From: JANXQG01 sp963780045
Lineage (GTDB): Bacteria; Planctomycetota; Planctomycetia; Pirellulales; Thermoguttaceae
Length of the DNA: 64,000 bases
Direction of reading: 5' to 3'
Assembly (NCBI GenBank): GCA_963780045.1
Contig: CAVZZZ010000001.1
Coordinates: 4,216,001-4,280,000, forward strand
In this document: positions 48,830 to 60,000 of the stretch, one piece after another
How the letters are laid out: the number at the start of each line of letters is the position of its first letter
Position numbering within the stretch: position 1 is the first letter of the stretch
The notes under the pieces: generated by a model
What the model saw: only the letters and a program-made list of their open reading frames with translations
Databases searched by the model: none
What the model was told of the DNA's origin: nothing
Program-made: the position numbers and the translations under genes

Positions 48830-49849
48830 ATGCCAATCCACACTCTTGAGCGCCGCCTTGCCGCCTCTTGGCCGCCTGCCGAGTGGCGCGACGTGACGGT
48901 GCTCGCGGCGGTTTCCGGCGGGGGCGATAGCGTGGCGTTGCTGCGCGGTCTGGCGACGATCAAAATGCCGGGCGAGGGACGCTTGATCGCCGCTCACGTG
49001 AATCACAAGCTCCGCGGCGCGGAGTCGGATGCCGACCAGCAGTTTGTCGAAGAGCTGGCTCGCACCCTCAACGTGCCGTGCATAACAACTTCAGCGGCGA
49101 TCGACGTTTCCTGCGGTGGACGAGGCCAAGGCATAGAGGCCACGGCCCGCCGTGCCCGCTACGCGGCGTTGGAAGCAATGACGGGACGGCTCGTGCGCGG
49201 TACGTCGTCACGGCGCATACGGCGGACGACCAGGCGGAAACGATCTTGCACCGCATCCTTCGCGGCACGGGCATCCGCGGCCTGGCGGGCATAGCCCGCG
49301 CCCGCCGGCTTGGCTCGGCAACGCTGCTGCGGCCTTTGCTGGGCATTCGCCGCGCGGAGTTGACCGCCTATCTGCACGATCTGGGACAATCGTTCCGCAC
49401 CGACGCGAGCAATCGCGACACGCGCTTCATGCGCAATCGCATTCGCGGCGAATTGCTGCCGCTGTTGGCCGCGCGATACAACGCCTCAATCGTGCCGGCC
49501 CTGTTGCGGCTGGGCGAGGTGGCCGGCCATTCACAGGCGCGTAGTTGACGGCGTCGTCGAGGGCCTAGTCAACAAGTGTCTTCGGCACGCCGGCCCGGAC
49601 GACGTTTGCCTGAATACGAAAGACCTCGCCGCACAGCCGCCGCACCTTGTCCGCGAAGTGCTGCGACTCGTCTGGCAGCGCCAAGGATGGCCAATGTCGG
49701 CGATGGGATTCGACCAATGGAACGCGCTGGCGGAGATGGTTTTGACTGTCGAACAAACGACGATAAGTGAGCAGTGCAAAAAGATGTTTCCCGGCGCATT
49801 ACTAGCAGAGGTCTCTGGCGGCTGCCTACGATTGACGAAAGTCGCGTAG
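48830..49849 (+). CDS. tilS: tRNA(Ile)-lysidine synthase, two frame breaks
   Basis: Modifies C34 of the minor tRNA-Ile to lysidine, allowing AUA decoding. The N-terminal PP-loop ATPase has AVSGGGDSVALLRGL and AAHVNHKLRGAESDADQQFV. A frame change near 49195 leads to YVVTAHTADDQAETILHRIL, RGTGIRGLAGI and FMRNRIRGELLPLL. A second near 49545 leads to the C-terminal segment LVREVLRLVWQRQGWPMSAM, GFDQWNALAEMVL, ending LRLTKVA. All blocks are in order. An essential gene broken twice suggests sequencing error. Its TAG stop is the first three bases of palindrome R2. Confidence 0.9.
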
Positions 49850-49951
49850 GTCCTTCTTGCCGAAATGGACATTTGCGGCCGAAGTATGCGAAAAGGGTCA
49901 AATCTTACAAGAGCGTGGCCGGTATTAGTCCATTCCGGCAGAACGGACCTA
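49847..49951. repeat. Palindromic element R2 between two convergent stop codons
   Basis: A 105-base element: left arm TAGGTCCTTCTTGCCGAAAT and right arm ending CCGGCAGAACGGACCTA. Its first three bases are the TAG stop of tilS on the plus strand. Its last three are the TAG stop of the GT39 gene on the minus strand. The second family member lies at 17737-17900. Confidence 0.85.
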
Positions 49952-51755
49952 CCTGAGCATCGGACACTCGCCGCAGCCCATCAAGGCTTGCGAATCGTCG
50001 CCGTGGATCCGCATCGCCCACGGTTCGAGATCGGCGCGCCGATAGAGGCGAAAGCCTTCGATCTTCTGGTACGGCGCGCGGTCAACGTCGTAGTCGTTCT
50101 TCGCCCACTGCAAATGCCGGTCGGGAATGGCGATCCATTCGTCCTTGTCTTTTCTCGCCAAGGGCAACGGATCGCCCACGTCCTGGTTCGCGATCTGGCC
50201 GGGCTGCAGCCGCCGGCGCAAATCGGGATCGAGGTAGAAAAGGACCGAACCGACCCGCTCCTGCGCCAGCATCATCCGCGCGGGCACCGCGGGTGCGGTT
50301 GTAATACCGGGCCAGGTCGCGGGCGGAAAGTCCGGTGGCCACTTGCGGCAACACGAACCACAAAAGTACCGCCAGTTGCCCGCACACGTTCGCCGCCGCC
50401 AGGCCAATCGTCAACCGCGTGCGGCCGAAGATCCATGCCCATAGCGGCGCCCACGTCGTCAGCGCGACGGCAACGGCAATCGCCCAAATCAGCGGCGAAA
50501 AGCGCGTCGGCATGGCTATCTGCGTGATGGCCAGCGTGACCGGCAAGGCCGCCGGACCGATCAGGCAGGTGAACCATACGATCGCGCTCATCCATCGCCC
50601 TGCGGAGGAGCACAACAGGCCCTCGATCTTTCGCGTCCATGCCACGGCCGCCAGGATCGCGACCGCGGGGAAGACGGGCCAGAGGTAGGTAACGAGCTTG
50701 GAGTGCGACGCGCTAAGCAATAGCGTGCAGCCGATGAACCAGCAGACCAAGAGCAGCGTCGGCCGCCGTCCGTTATCGTCGCTAGACCGTGGCTGATCCC
50801 CGCGCCAACGCTCCCACGCGTCGCGCAGCAGCACGGGCAGGTACCAGACCCACGGTGTCCCGCCGACCGCTACGATTGGCAGGTAATACCACCACGGTGC
50901 GCCGCCGTGCGGTTGCGAGTCGGTGAAGAAACCGAGCACGTGCCGCTCGAAAAAGAAGTACCGCAGAAAACCGGGATTCGAATGTTCCACGGCCACATAC
51001 CACGATGCCGCTATGTCCGCCGCGACCAGCAGCGCCAGCGCGGCGCGGAAGCAGTGGACGAGGCGCAATCGACGCGAAAGAACCAGGTATCCGCCGTAGG
51101 CAACGCCCGTTAAGGCCACTCCCGTCAGCCCCTTGGTCAAAATCGCCAATCCAAGAAAAACGCCCGCCGCCGTGGTCCACGCCCAGGGCGAATATCGCTT
51201 TTCCGCGCCGTCCGCCTCCCAGAAACACAGCAGCGACAGGTTGACCCACAGCACCAGCGCGGCGTCGTGCGCCGGCTGCTGCACAAGCGCCAGCGGCAGG
51301 ACCATCGCGGCATAAAACACGCCGGCGATCACGCCCGCGCGGCGGCCCAACAGCCGCCAGGCGATCAGGGCTGTGGTCAACGTGCTGAAGAATCCAAAGA
51401 GCAAGCCCGGCAGTCGCACGGCGGCTTCGGACATGCCGAAGAGCTTCAGTGAGGCGGCGATTGCCCAGAAGTAGAGGATCGGCTTGTCGAGAAACGGCTC
51501 TTGCAACTGTCGCGGCACGATCCAATCACCGCGCTCGACCATTTCCTGCGCGATGGAAGCGTGCAGGCCCTCGATGGGATCGACCAGCGGTATGCGCGGC
51601 GCAGCTAACAAGGGAAGAATCAGGCCCAAAACGGCCAACAGCCCCAGACCCGTCAAGCCGGCCGCAAAATCCCTTACAGAACCCGCGCCTGAGCAGGGCA
51701 CAGCCGTGCCATGCGATCGGCCCTGAGCGAGACTCCCAAAGTTGTCGTTTGTCAT
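49949..51755 (-). CDS. GT39/ArnT-type membrane glycosyltransferase, one frame break
   Basis: A dolichyl/undecaprenyl-phosphate sugar-dependent transferase of the inner membrane (PMT/ArnT clan). The N-terminus has a hydrophobic helix and the conserved periplasmic loop LVDPIEGLHASIAQEMVERG, then DWIVPRQLQEPFLDKPILYF, the site of the catalytic Asp/Glu pair. About ten hydrophobic segments follow (YLVLSRRLRLVHCFRAALAL and others). The frame changes near 50290, and the C-terminal soluble part continues AQERVGSVLFYLDPDLRRRL to the stop at 49949. The start ATG 51755 lies ten bases after the gmd stop, so the two genes are co-transcribed. Its stop codon is the end of palindrome R2. Confidence 0.85.
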
Positions 51756-51765
51756 CCGCTGTTAC

Positions 51766-52984
51766 CTATACGGCTTTTTTCCTGCGAGCCCCATGGGCAC
51801 CCGCATCCGCCGCAACCAGAGAGGCCGCGCGCCGGTGCCCGGCAGCCGCGCTTCGAACCGCAACCGTTTCTTCTGACGTGCCCGCGGCGATGCTCGGAAA
51901 GACCGTCAAACGCTCGTGTGCCGGACGGACGCCCAGCAGTTCCATGTCGGCCCGCATCATGATTTCCACCAGCTTTTGGAACCCCACGCGGGGCTTCCAG
52001 CCGAGCACTCTCCGCGCTTTCTGGGGATTTCCCAGCAGCAGATCGACCTCGCTGGGCCGGTAGTGCTTGGGATCGAGGGTGACGACCGTGCGTCCCGTGC
52101 GGCGCTCGACGCCCACTTCATCGACCCCGCTGCCATGCCAGGTGATTTCCATGCCTGCCACCTCCGCCGCGGCAGCGGCGAATTCGCGAACGCTGTGGGT
52201 CTCGCCGGTGGCCAGAACGTAGTCGTCCGGCTTCTCTTGTTGGAGCATGCGCCACATGGCCTCGACGAAATCTGGAGCGTAGCCCCAGTCGCGGCGGGAA
52301 TCGAGATTGCCCAGCACGAGCGTTTCCTGCGCCGGCGAGAATCCGGGCGAGCGAGTAGGTGATCTTGCGGGTGACGAAGTTCTCGCCGCGGCGCGGCGAT
52401 TCGTGGTTGAACAGAATCCCGTTCACCGTGAAGGTTCCATACGCTTCCCGATAGTTCTTTGCTATCCAATGCCCGTAAAGCTTGGCCACCGCGTAGGGCG
52501 AACGGGGATGGAAGGGCGTCGATTCGGTCTGCGGCGACTCGACGACTTTGCCGAACAGCTCCGATGTCGAGGCCTGATAGAACCGCGCGTCGGTCTTTGA
52601 TTGGCGAATCGACTCCAGCAATCGCAGCACGCCCAGCGCGTCGACGTTGGCCGTGTTTTCCGGCTCCTCGAACGAAATGCGGACGTGGCTCTGCGCGGCA
52701 AGGTTGTAGACTTCGCACGGCCTGCAAAGCGCAAGGATGCGCGTGAGGCTGCCCATGTCGGTGAGGTTGCCGTAGTGGAGCTCGAACTTGCGTCCCTTGC
52801 GGCGCGCGTCGTGCAGTGCGGCTTCGATGTTCGCCCGATTGAAGTGCGAGGTCCGCCGCACCAGGCCGTGTACGTCGTAGCCCTTCTCAAGCAGCAGTTC
52901 CGCCAGGTAGGAGCCGTCCTGCCCGGTAACTCCGGTAATCAGCGCGACCTTTTCTTGGCGGGCTGCGAGATGAACATTGACCAT
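51766..52984 (-). CDS. gmd: GDP-mannose 4,6-dehydratase, one frame break
   Basis: Makes GDP-4-keto-6-deoxymannose, precursor of fucose, rhamnose and related deoxysugars. The start ATG 52984 is preceded by GAGGAGA. It has ALITGVTGQDGSYLAELLL (cofactor), QSHVRISFEEPENTANVDAL, the catalytic Thr-Ser-Glu in STSELFG and Tyr-Lys in SPYAVAKLYGHWI. A single missing base near 52334 separates it from LGNLDSRRDWGYAPDFVEAM, PSEVDLLLGNPQKAR and a tail of about 50 extra residues. It lies between two GT39-type genes in one minus-strand operon, which suggests that the sugar it makes is transferred to an envelope glycan. Confidence 0.92.
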
Positions 52985-53116
52985 ATCGAAGAAATCTCCT
53001 CGGATGTCCATTTCCTAGGGTGATGGCTTGCGGCCTTATATCGAGCCGCCTTGCGGCAATCAATACCACTTTCACCTATTTTTCCGCGTCCTGCCCGCTT
53101 TTCCCATGTGCATATA

Positions 53117-54839
53117 TCACATTGGGCGTCCGGCGACCTCGATCGAGCGCTCGGCCGTGTCGTTATTCAACAAGCGGCCGATGATGACGGTGTGTCGCGG
53201 GTTGTCGCTGTAAGCGGTTTCCATGGAGATCGTGCCCAGTTTCTCATACGGCAAATCGATGCGGGGCATGTCCGCGCCGCCGTTCATGCAGAACCAGGTC
53301 CAGCCTGGATGTTGGCCAGCGACGGCTGCATTGCCTGAAAGCAAACGGATCGGACGCCCGTAATAATACAGAAACATGTGGTTGACGGGGCCGATGCTCA
53401 CGAGCTCGCCCTTGGGTATTGCGGTCGTGGCCGCGGCGACTTCCGCGCCGATCGGGTGCCAGGTGGAGACGAAGACATTGATTATCGCGCCGCTGTAGGT
53501 CAGACCGAGAAACGCCGCCAAGGTCAGAACGCCAAGCCGTTCGGCACCCGCCGACACGGTTGCCGAAGTCGAGAAGGCGATTGCCGTTGCGGCCGCGGCC
53601 GCCAGGGCAAAGATGAGGGCAAACAAGGCCGGCTGCTGGCCGTGAAATCCTCCCAGCCGCAGCACCGTCGCGATCGTGAACCAGAAGCCGAGTCCGGCGC
53701 ACAGGATGCCGGCAAAAATGAAATAGTCTCGCCGCAGGCGGCGCAACGGTCCGGCGGCGGCGGAAGCGCATTGCTGGCCGGCCAGACCGATCAAGAGCGC
53801 GGCCAACGGCAGCATCGGGGCCAAGTACCGGTTCCGCGCGGTGGGCGCCACGTAGCAGGTCAGAAATGCGAATCCAATCGAGACGGCCAGGAACATGACG
53901 TCGCTGCGCAAACTCGATACTGCGGCGAAAATCGCGGCGGAAATAGGCCAACAGCAGAACGCCCCACGGGAGCATACATGCCGCCACGCTGAGCGGGAAC
54001 TCGACCGCGTGTTTGGCGATTTGCGTCCATTTGCCGTCTTGAAAGCGCATCGCCACGTCGCCCGCCAGCATCGTCCACGCGTCCTGCGGCGTTACGCGCA
54101 AGACAAATGGGATTTCCCAGGCGAGCCAGATCGCCAGAAACAGCGCGATGCCGGCGGCGTGCTGCAAGCGGAACAATTCCCGCCACCGGCGCGAGAGCAT
54201 GAGAAATAGCCCCACGCCGGCGACAAAGTAGATCGGCGCCTGCGGTCCCTTGGTGAGCATGCCCAGCGCCGCCAGGGCGTAGCCGCCGCACCAGCCAAAA
54301 AGCGGGGACAGTCCCATTTTTGCCGATACAAAAAGCGGGACAGTCCCCTTTGCCGTAGCGACCGTATCAGCCCAGCGCCAGACGATGAGCGAGCCGGCCA
54401 CGACGAGCGTGTAGAGCGACTCGGTTTCGCCCAACCAGCCGAACTGCAAGACCAGGCCCATCGTTGGGTAGGCGGCTGCGGCCCACAGCGCGCCCAAGCG
54501 GGAGAGAAACGTGCGGCCGTAGGCATAAACGAGTGCCGTCGTCAGCAGCAGCGCTATCGCGCTGGGAAGGCGAATCGCCAGCATATCGACATCGCCCCGC
54601 ATTAGCGCAAATGCCGCGATTGCCCAATTCTGCACGGGCGGGCGGCTCAGCAGCGGCACACCCTGCTCCCGCGGCACGGTCCAGTCGCCGCTCACGATCA
54701 TTTCCCGCGCCACCTGCCCGCGGCAATGCTCTTCGCCGCTAAGCTCCGCCGTGCCTAGCCGTGGAAAGTAGATCAGCCCGGCCAACAGCAAGACGGCCCA
54801 AAACTCCCACTCCCGCCACCATTTTGCGGCCGCTTCCAT
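53117..54839 (-). CDS. Second GT39-type membrane glycosyltransferase, one frame break
   Basis: A PMT/ArnT-clan enzyme. The start ATG 54839 opens MEAAAKWWREWEFWAVLLLA and the loop LSGEEHCRGQVAREMIVSGD, then DWTVPREQGVPLLSRPPVQN. Further helices follow. The frame changes near 53915 and continues MFLAVSIGFAFLTCYVAPTA, RNRYLAPMLPLAALLIGLAG, ending with an extracytoplasmic domain (VAGQHPGWTWFCMNGGADM). It carries an in-frame GGGGACA-type repeat (54297-54355) encoding KGTVPLFVSAKMGLSPLFG. It lies directly upstream of gmd and probably contributes a sugar to the same glycan. Confidence 0.83.
54297..54355. repeat. REP-like repeat in frame inside a GT39 gene
   Basis: Two tandem units: aaaagcggggacagtcccat with ttttgccgata, then aaaagcgggacagtcccctt with tgccgta. 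Each contains the palindrome GGGACAGTCCC. The core GGGGACA is shared with the element at 5041-5109. Confidence 0.75.
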
Positions 54840-55038
54840 GACAAGGACTCCATTCCATGAGGATTTGCACTGCGAAAACATGCTGGCAAAACGCTAACAA
54901 AAGACACAGTCGAAGGTCAAGAGTAAAGGACTTCTGGGGGCAATCTGCCAATCCCAAGCGGCGAATTGCCCTGGACGAAACGCCCGGTTTTTGCGAGATT
55001 TCGGCCGCGGCTCCCATTTTGCAAAGGATTTCCAAGAG

Positions 55039-55257
55039 ATGCGCCTTACCCGGTTTCAAATCCCCATCGCAGCCGTAGGGCTTTTTTGTCTGGCCTCGGC
55101 CGCCGGGTGTGCCAACGATCAGGGCAGGTCCAAGGCCGCATCCAGCGGCGACCCGTTGGCGGCACAGGCACGGCAGATGCGAAGCTCTCAAGGCGACGGC
55201 GGAGGCGGCAGTTTTTCCTCGCGGGCGGCGCAGGTTGAAAAAGACCTTGGCTACTAG
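55039..55257 (+). CDS. Small lipoprotein
   Basis: A 72-residue protein starting MRLTRFQIPIAAVGLFCLAS, with lipobox ASAAGC so that the mature protein starts at the cysteine. The rest is a short Gly/Ser/Gln-rich disordered tail (SSQGDGGGGSFSSRAAQVEK). The start ATG 55039 was preferred because of the AAGGATT just upstream. It is divergent from the GT39/gmd operon and 12 bases from the carboxypeptidase. The function is not known. Confidence 0.65.
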   Translation: MRLTRFQIPIAAVGLFCLASAAGCANDQGRSKAASSGDPLAAQARQMRSSQGDGGGGSFSSRAAQVEKDLGY

Positions 55258-55269
55258 TAGACTTACCGC

Positions 55270-56787
55270 ATGAACGATGCCGCACAATCGCGTTTTGACG
55301 ATGTATGTAAACACGTCCGCCAAGCCAATCTGCTTTTGACAGCCGGCGCCGTGCTGGATTGGGACGAGCGGACCAAGATGCCCGCCGCCAACGCCGAATA
55401 TCGCGCCGAGCAGACGGCGCTTTTGGCCGGCCTGCTGCACCAGCGCTGGACGGATGCGGCGTTCGTCGGCAAGGTGACGGAACTGGCCGCCGGGCCGCTG
55501 GCCGCGGACGCCGCGAGCGAAACGGCCGTCACGATCCGCCGCATCAAGAGGCAAGTAGACAAGAAGACGAAGCTGCCGCAAAGCCTCGTCGAGGAGCTGA
55601 CACGAACAGCCGTGCTCGGCCAAAGCGCGTGGGAAAAGGCGCGGCCGGGCAACGACTTTGCCCATTTCCTTCCCTGGCTGACACGGACCTACGAACTCAA
55701 GCGGCAACAGGCCGAGGCGCTGGGCTACCGGCAGACGGCGTATGACGCCTTGCTGGACGACTACGAGCCGGAGGAGCTGACGGCCAACGTCGGTCGCGTG
55801 CTGACCGAATTGCGAGAGAAACTCGTGCCGCTGGTGGCGGCGATTGCCGGCAGCAAGCTTTGTCCCGAGAAATCGGTGCTTTCGCGCGAGTATCCGGTCG
55901 ACGCGCAGGAGGCCTTCGGCAAGGAAGCGGCCGCGGCGATCGGCTTCGAGTTCGACCGCGGGCGGCTGGACGTCACCGCGCATCCGTTTTGCACGACGCT
56001 CGGCCCGCACGACTGCCGCATCACGACCCGCTACGACGGACACTTCTTCAACGCGGCGTTCTTCGGCATATTGCACGAGGCGGGGCACGGCATTTATGAG
56101 CAAGGCCTGCCGCCGGAGAAGTTCGGGCTGCCGCTGGGCGAAGCCGTGTCGCTGGGGATTCACGAGTCGCAGTCGCGGATGTGGGAAAACCTTGTCGGCC
56201 GTAGCCGGCCTTTCTGGCGGCATTTTTACGGCACCGCGCAAGCCCGTTTCCCGGCGGCGCTAGGCAACGTCGATGGGGAAACATTCTACTTCGCCATCAA
56301 TGACGTCCGCCCTTCACTGATCCGCGTAGAGGCCGACGAGGCGACGTACAACCTGCACATCCTCATTCGTTTCGAGTTGGAGCAGGCTTTGCTATCTGGC
56401 GACCTCCCGCCGGCCGATGCCCCGCAGGCTTGGAACGAGAAATATCGCCAATACTTGGGCATCGCTTCCGAGACCGACGCCAACGGTGTGATGCAGGATG
56501 TCCATTGGTCCGCGGGATTGGTCGGTTACTTTCCCACCTACACGCTGGGCAACCTCTATGCGGCGCAGTTTTTCGCCGCCGCCGATCGCGAGCTGGGCGG
56601 CCTGCACGAACAATTCGCCCGCGGCGAGTTCTGCCCGTTGCGAGATTGGCTGCGCCAGAATATCCACCGGCACGGGCAGCGCTACACGGCCGCCGAACTT
56701 GTCAAACAGGTCACCGGCCAGGAATTATCGTCCGCGCCGCTCATGAAGCACCTGACGGGCAAATACGGCGAGCTCTATGGCGCCTAA
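55270..56787 (+). CDS. M32 carboxypeptidase Taq-family metallopeptidase
   Basis: A 505-residue cytosolic zinc carboxypeptidase. The family opening is CKHVRQANLLLTAGAVLDWD. The zinc site is HEAGH (His269, His273, with Glu270 as base) in FGILHEAGHGIYEQGLPPEK. The downstream glutamate lies in GIHESQSRMWEN. Also conserved are NDVRPSLIRVEADEATYNLH and MQDVHWSAGLVGYFPTYTLG. It trims C-terminal residues from peptides. It is the full family length and free of frame breaks. Confidence 0.95.
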   Translation: MNDAAQSRFDDVCKHVRQANLLLTAGAVLDWDERTKMPAANAEYRAEQTALLAGLLHQRWTDAAFVGKVTELAAGPLAADAASETAVTIRRIKRQVDKKTKLPQSLVEELTRTAVLGQSAWEKARPGNDFAHFLPWLTRTYELKRQQAEALGYRQTAYDALLDDYEPEELTANVGRVLTELREKLVPLVAAIAGSKLCPEKSVLSREYPVDAQEAFGKEAAAAIGFEFDRGRLDVTAHPFCTTLGPHDCRITTRYDGHFFNAAFFGILHEAGHGIYEQGLPPEKFGLPLGEAVSLGIHESQSRMWENLVGRSRPFWRHFYGTAQARFPAALGNVDGETFYFAINDVRPSLIRVEADEATYNLHILIRFELEQALLSGDLPPADAPQAWNEKYRQYLGIASETDANGVMQDVHWSAGLVGYFPTYTLGNLYAAQFFAAADRELGGLHEQFARGEFCPLRDWLRQNIHRHGQRYTAAELVKQVTGQELSSAPLMKHLTGKYGELYGA

Positions 56788-57050
56788 ATTGCGCAAGGCC
56801 GCGTAATCTCCGCTCCAGTGGGGGCCAATTGCATCAATTTGGCCGACTGCATAGAATATACCGTTTCGGGGATTCGGCAAAGGCTTGGCGACATCCAAAG
56901 TTCGGTTTGCGCTACTCTTGATGGCCAGCCGAATCGAATGATGAGCCGTCGTTGCGCCGACTGCCCGCACCCATTCCTTCTCCTTAAAGTGAACTGGCAT
57001 CGGGCAGTCCAAGCGCTGCACAACCTACTTGGCGGAAGGGCATAATACCT
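56788..57050. other. Spacer before the FAAL fusion gene
   Basis: About 260 bases with no convincing coding frame. A weak promoter-like tatacc lies after gcatagaa near 56845, but no paired -35 box is evident. It probably contains the promoter for the large fusion gene. Confidence 0.4.
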
Positions 57051-60000
57051 GTGGACCATCTCGAATACTTGCCGGGAAGCCTCTTTGGTCCCCTGACCCT
57101 GGTGGAGATGGTCCGGCACCGGGCTGCGCACGCAGCCGCACGACGTCGCGTTCTGCTATCTTAAGGATGGCGAGCTCGACAAGATCGACTTGACCTACGC
57201 GGAGCTCGATCGCCAGGCCCGCGCGGTCGGCGCCTGGCTGATGTCCAAGGGTCTGACCGGCGAGCGAGCGCTGCTGCTCTATCCGGCAGGGCTGGAGTTC
57301 ATCGTCGGGTTTCTCGGCTGCGTGTACGCGGGCGTGGTGGCGGTGCCGGTCTATCCGCCCCGCCCCAACCGCTCGATGCAGCGCATCCAAGCGGTTGCCG
57401 ACGACGCCGAAGCCAAGGTGGCACTCACGACCGACACCGTGCTCGCCCGCGTGGAGCGCCTAATCGACGAAACGCCGCACCTCAAGCAACTCGACTGGCT
57501 GGATACTTGCCACGTGCCCGACGGACTCGACGCGCAGTGGCGCCAGCCGGAAGTTCACGGCGAAACGCTGGCCTTCCTGCAATACACGTCGGGTTCGACG
57601 GGCACGCCCAAGGGTGTGATGCTGAACCACGCCAGCCTGGTCCACAACTCGGCCTTGATCGCGCACGCCTTCGAGCATACGCGCTCCTGCCTCGGCGTGT
57701 TCTGGCTGCCGAGCTATCACGACATGGGCCTGATCGGCGGGATTTTGCAGCCGATCTACGTCGGCCGCACGAACGTGCTCATGTCCCCGATGACGTTCCT
57801 GCAGAAGCCGTTTCGCTGGCTGTCGGCCATCAGCCGCTTCCGCGCCACGACCAGCGGCGGTCCCAACTTCGCCTACGAGCATTGCGTGGAGAAGATCACG
57901 CCGGAACAGCGCGAGCAGCTTGACCTGAGCAGTTGGGAAGTGGCGTTCAACGGGGCGGAACCGGTGCGGGCGGAGACCTTGCGGCGGTTCGCCGAGACTT
58001 TCGCGCCGTGCGGCTTCCGGCCGGAGGCGTTCTACCCCTGCTACGGCTTGGCCGAGGCGACGCTGATCGTTTCCGGCGGCTACGCAGCCAAGCCGCCCGT
58101 GATCCGCAGTTTCGACAGCGAGGCCCTCACGCTGGGCAAGGTGCGGCAGGTCGTGCCCGGCCGCGCCGGCGCTCGCGACCTCGTGGGCTGCGGTCAGTCG
58201 CTGCCGGACCAGAAGATCGTCATCGCCAATCCGGATACGAAGACCACCTGCGCGGCGGGGGAAATCGGCGAAATCTGGGTCAGCGGCCCCAGCATGGCGC
58301 AGGGCTATTGGAAGCGGCCCGAAGTGACCGAGGCGATGTTTCACGCCCATCTGGCAGACAGCGGCGAAGGTCCTTTCCTCCGCACGGGCGATCTGGGGTT
58401 CATGTTCGACGGCGAGCTGTTCGTCACCGGCCGGCTGAAGGACCTGATCATCCTCCGCGGCGTGAATTTCTATCCGCAGGACATCGAGTTGACCGTCTAT
58501 CGCTCTCACCCGCGGTTGCGCGCCGATTGCGCCGCCGCGTTCGCGCTGGAACCTGGCAACCACGCGCGGGGCGGCCGCGAGCAACTGGTGATCGTGGCCG
58601 AGGTCGAGCGGCACAAGCAGGGCCAATTCGGGGAAGTCTACCAGGCGATCCGCCGCGCCGTATCGGGCGAGCACGACCTGAACGTCGATGCGATCGTGCT
58701 GATCCGCGCCGGCACGGTGCCCAAGACCTCCAGTGGCAAGATACAGCGGCATGCATCTCGAGACGGCTATCTCAACGGCACGCTGGACGTGGTCGGGCAA
58801 TGGCGCGCTGGGGAAGCCGAAGCGCAGCCGCGCGGTCCTGCCTCGTCGTCGTCCGCCAGCTTGCCCACCCTGGCGGAATTAGCGGCTGCCAACGGTCACC
58901 CGACGACCAACGGCCAGCCTGTAGCGGCCTCTGGAAGTATGGGCTTTGGCCGGGATACCGAGGGCGCAGGGCATGGGCCGGGAGCTAACGGTGATTCACG
59001 GCTGGAGCATCTCGCGGAACGAGACGACTACCACGTCACCGCGGCTCAGAAGTCGCGAGTCGCCCAGATCGTCATCGAAGAAATCCGCCGCGTTGCCAAG
59101 GAACGCGCCAACGGTTTGACGCTCGATACACCGATCCGCGAGTCGGGCATGGACTCGCTGGAGCGGATGGAAATCCTGGCCACGCTGGAGGAACGCTTCG
59201 GTGGGCGTTTCCCGCCAGAGATTTACGACGATCTGGAAACCACGCGGCACGTTATCGAAGCTGTTGTGAAATATCTCGGCGTCACTCCCCGCGCCGTGTA
59301 CGTACCCGCCGCCGATGCTGAAGTCCCGCCGGAAGCATATCAATTTGACCGGTTTCCCGAATACAAGCAATTGCGGCAGCGGCTGGAAATGCTGGAATAC
59401 TCCGGGTTGGGCAATCCGTACTTCGGCGTGCATCAAGGCATCACCAACGACCGCACGACTATTGACGGCCGCGAACTGATCAACTTCGCCAGCTACAACT
59501 ACGTCGGCACTTCCGGCAACCCGGCGGTTTCGGCCGCGGCCAAGGCGGCCATCGACCGCTACGGCACGAGTGTCTCCGCGAGCCGTGTGGCGTCGGGCGA
59601 AAAGGTCATCCACGGCGAGTTGGAGCGGGCAATTGCAAAGTTCCTTGGTACGGAAGCGGCGCTCGTCTTTGTCGGCGGACACGCCACGAACGAATCGGTG
59701 ATCGGACATCTTGTCGGTCCCGGCGACCTGGTCCTCCACGACTCTTTGGCCCACAACAGCATCGTCCAGGGGGCGCTGCTTTCCGGCGCGGCGGCGGCCG
59801 TTCCCCCACAACGACTGGCAAGCCGCCGACCGCCTGCTGGAGCGATATCGCCACGAATACCACCGCGTGCTCGTGGCCATCGAAGGCGTCTACAGCATGG
59901 ACGGCGACTATCCCGACCTGCCGCGGTTCATCGAGATTCGCAACCGGCACAAGGTCCTGTTGATGATCGACGAGGCCCACTCCATTGGCGTGCTAGGCGG

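Noticed and set aside
49847..49951. Rho-independent terminator between tilS and the GT39 gene
   Set aside because: The dyad is far longer than a terminator, has a large central loop and no T-run; it belongs to a dispersed repeat family.
54739..56241. A 500-codon minus-strand frame
   Set aside because: Antisense to the M32 carboxypeptidase, whose HEAGH site and family sequence are complete.
57460..58800. A 446-codon minus-strand frame
   Set aside because: Antisense to the FAAL domain.
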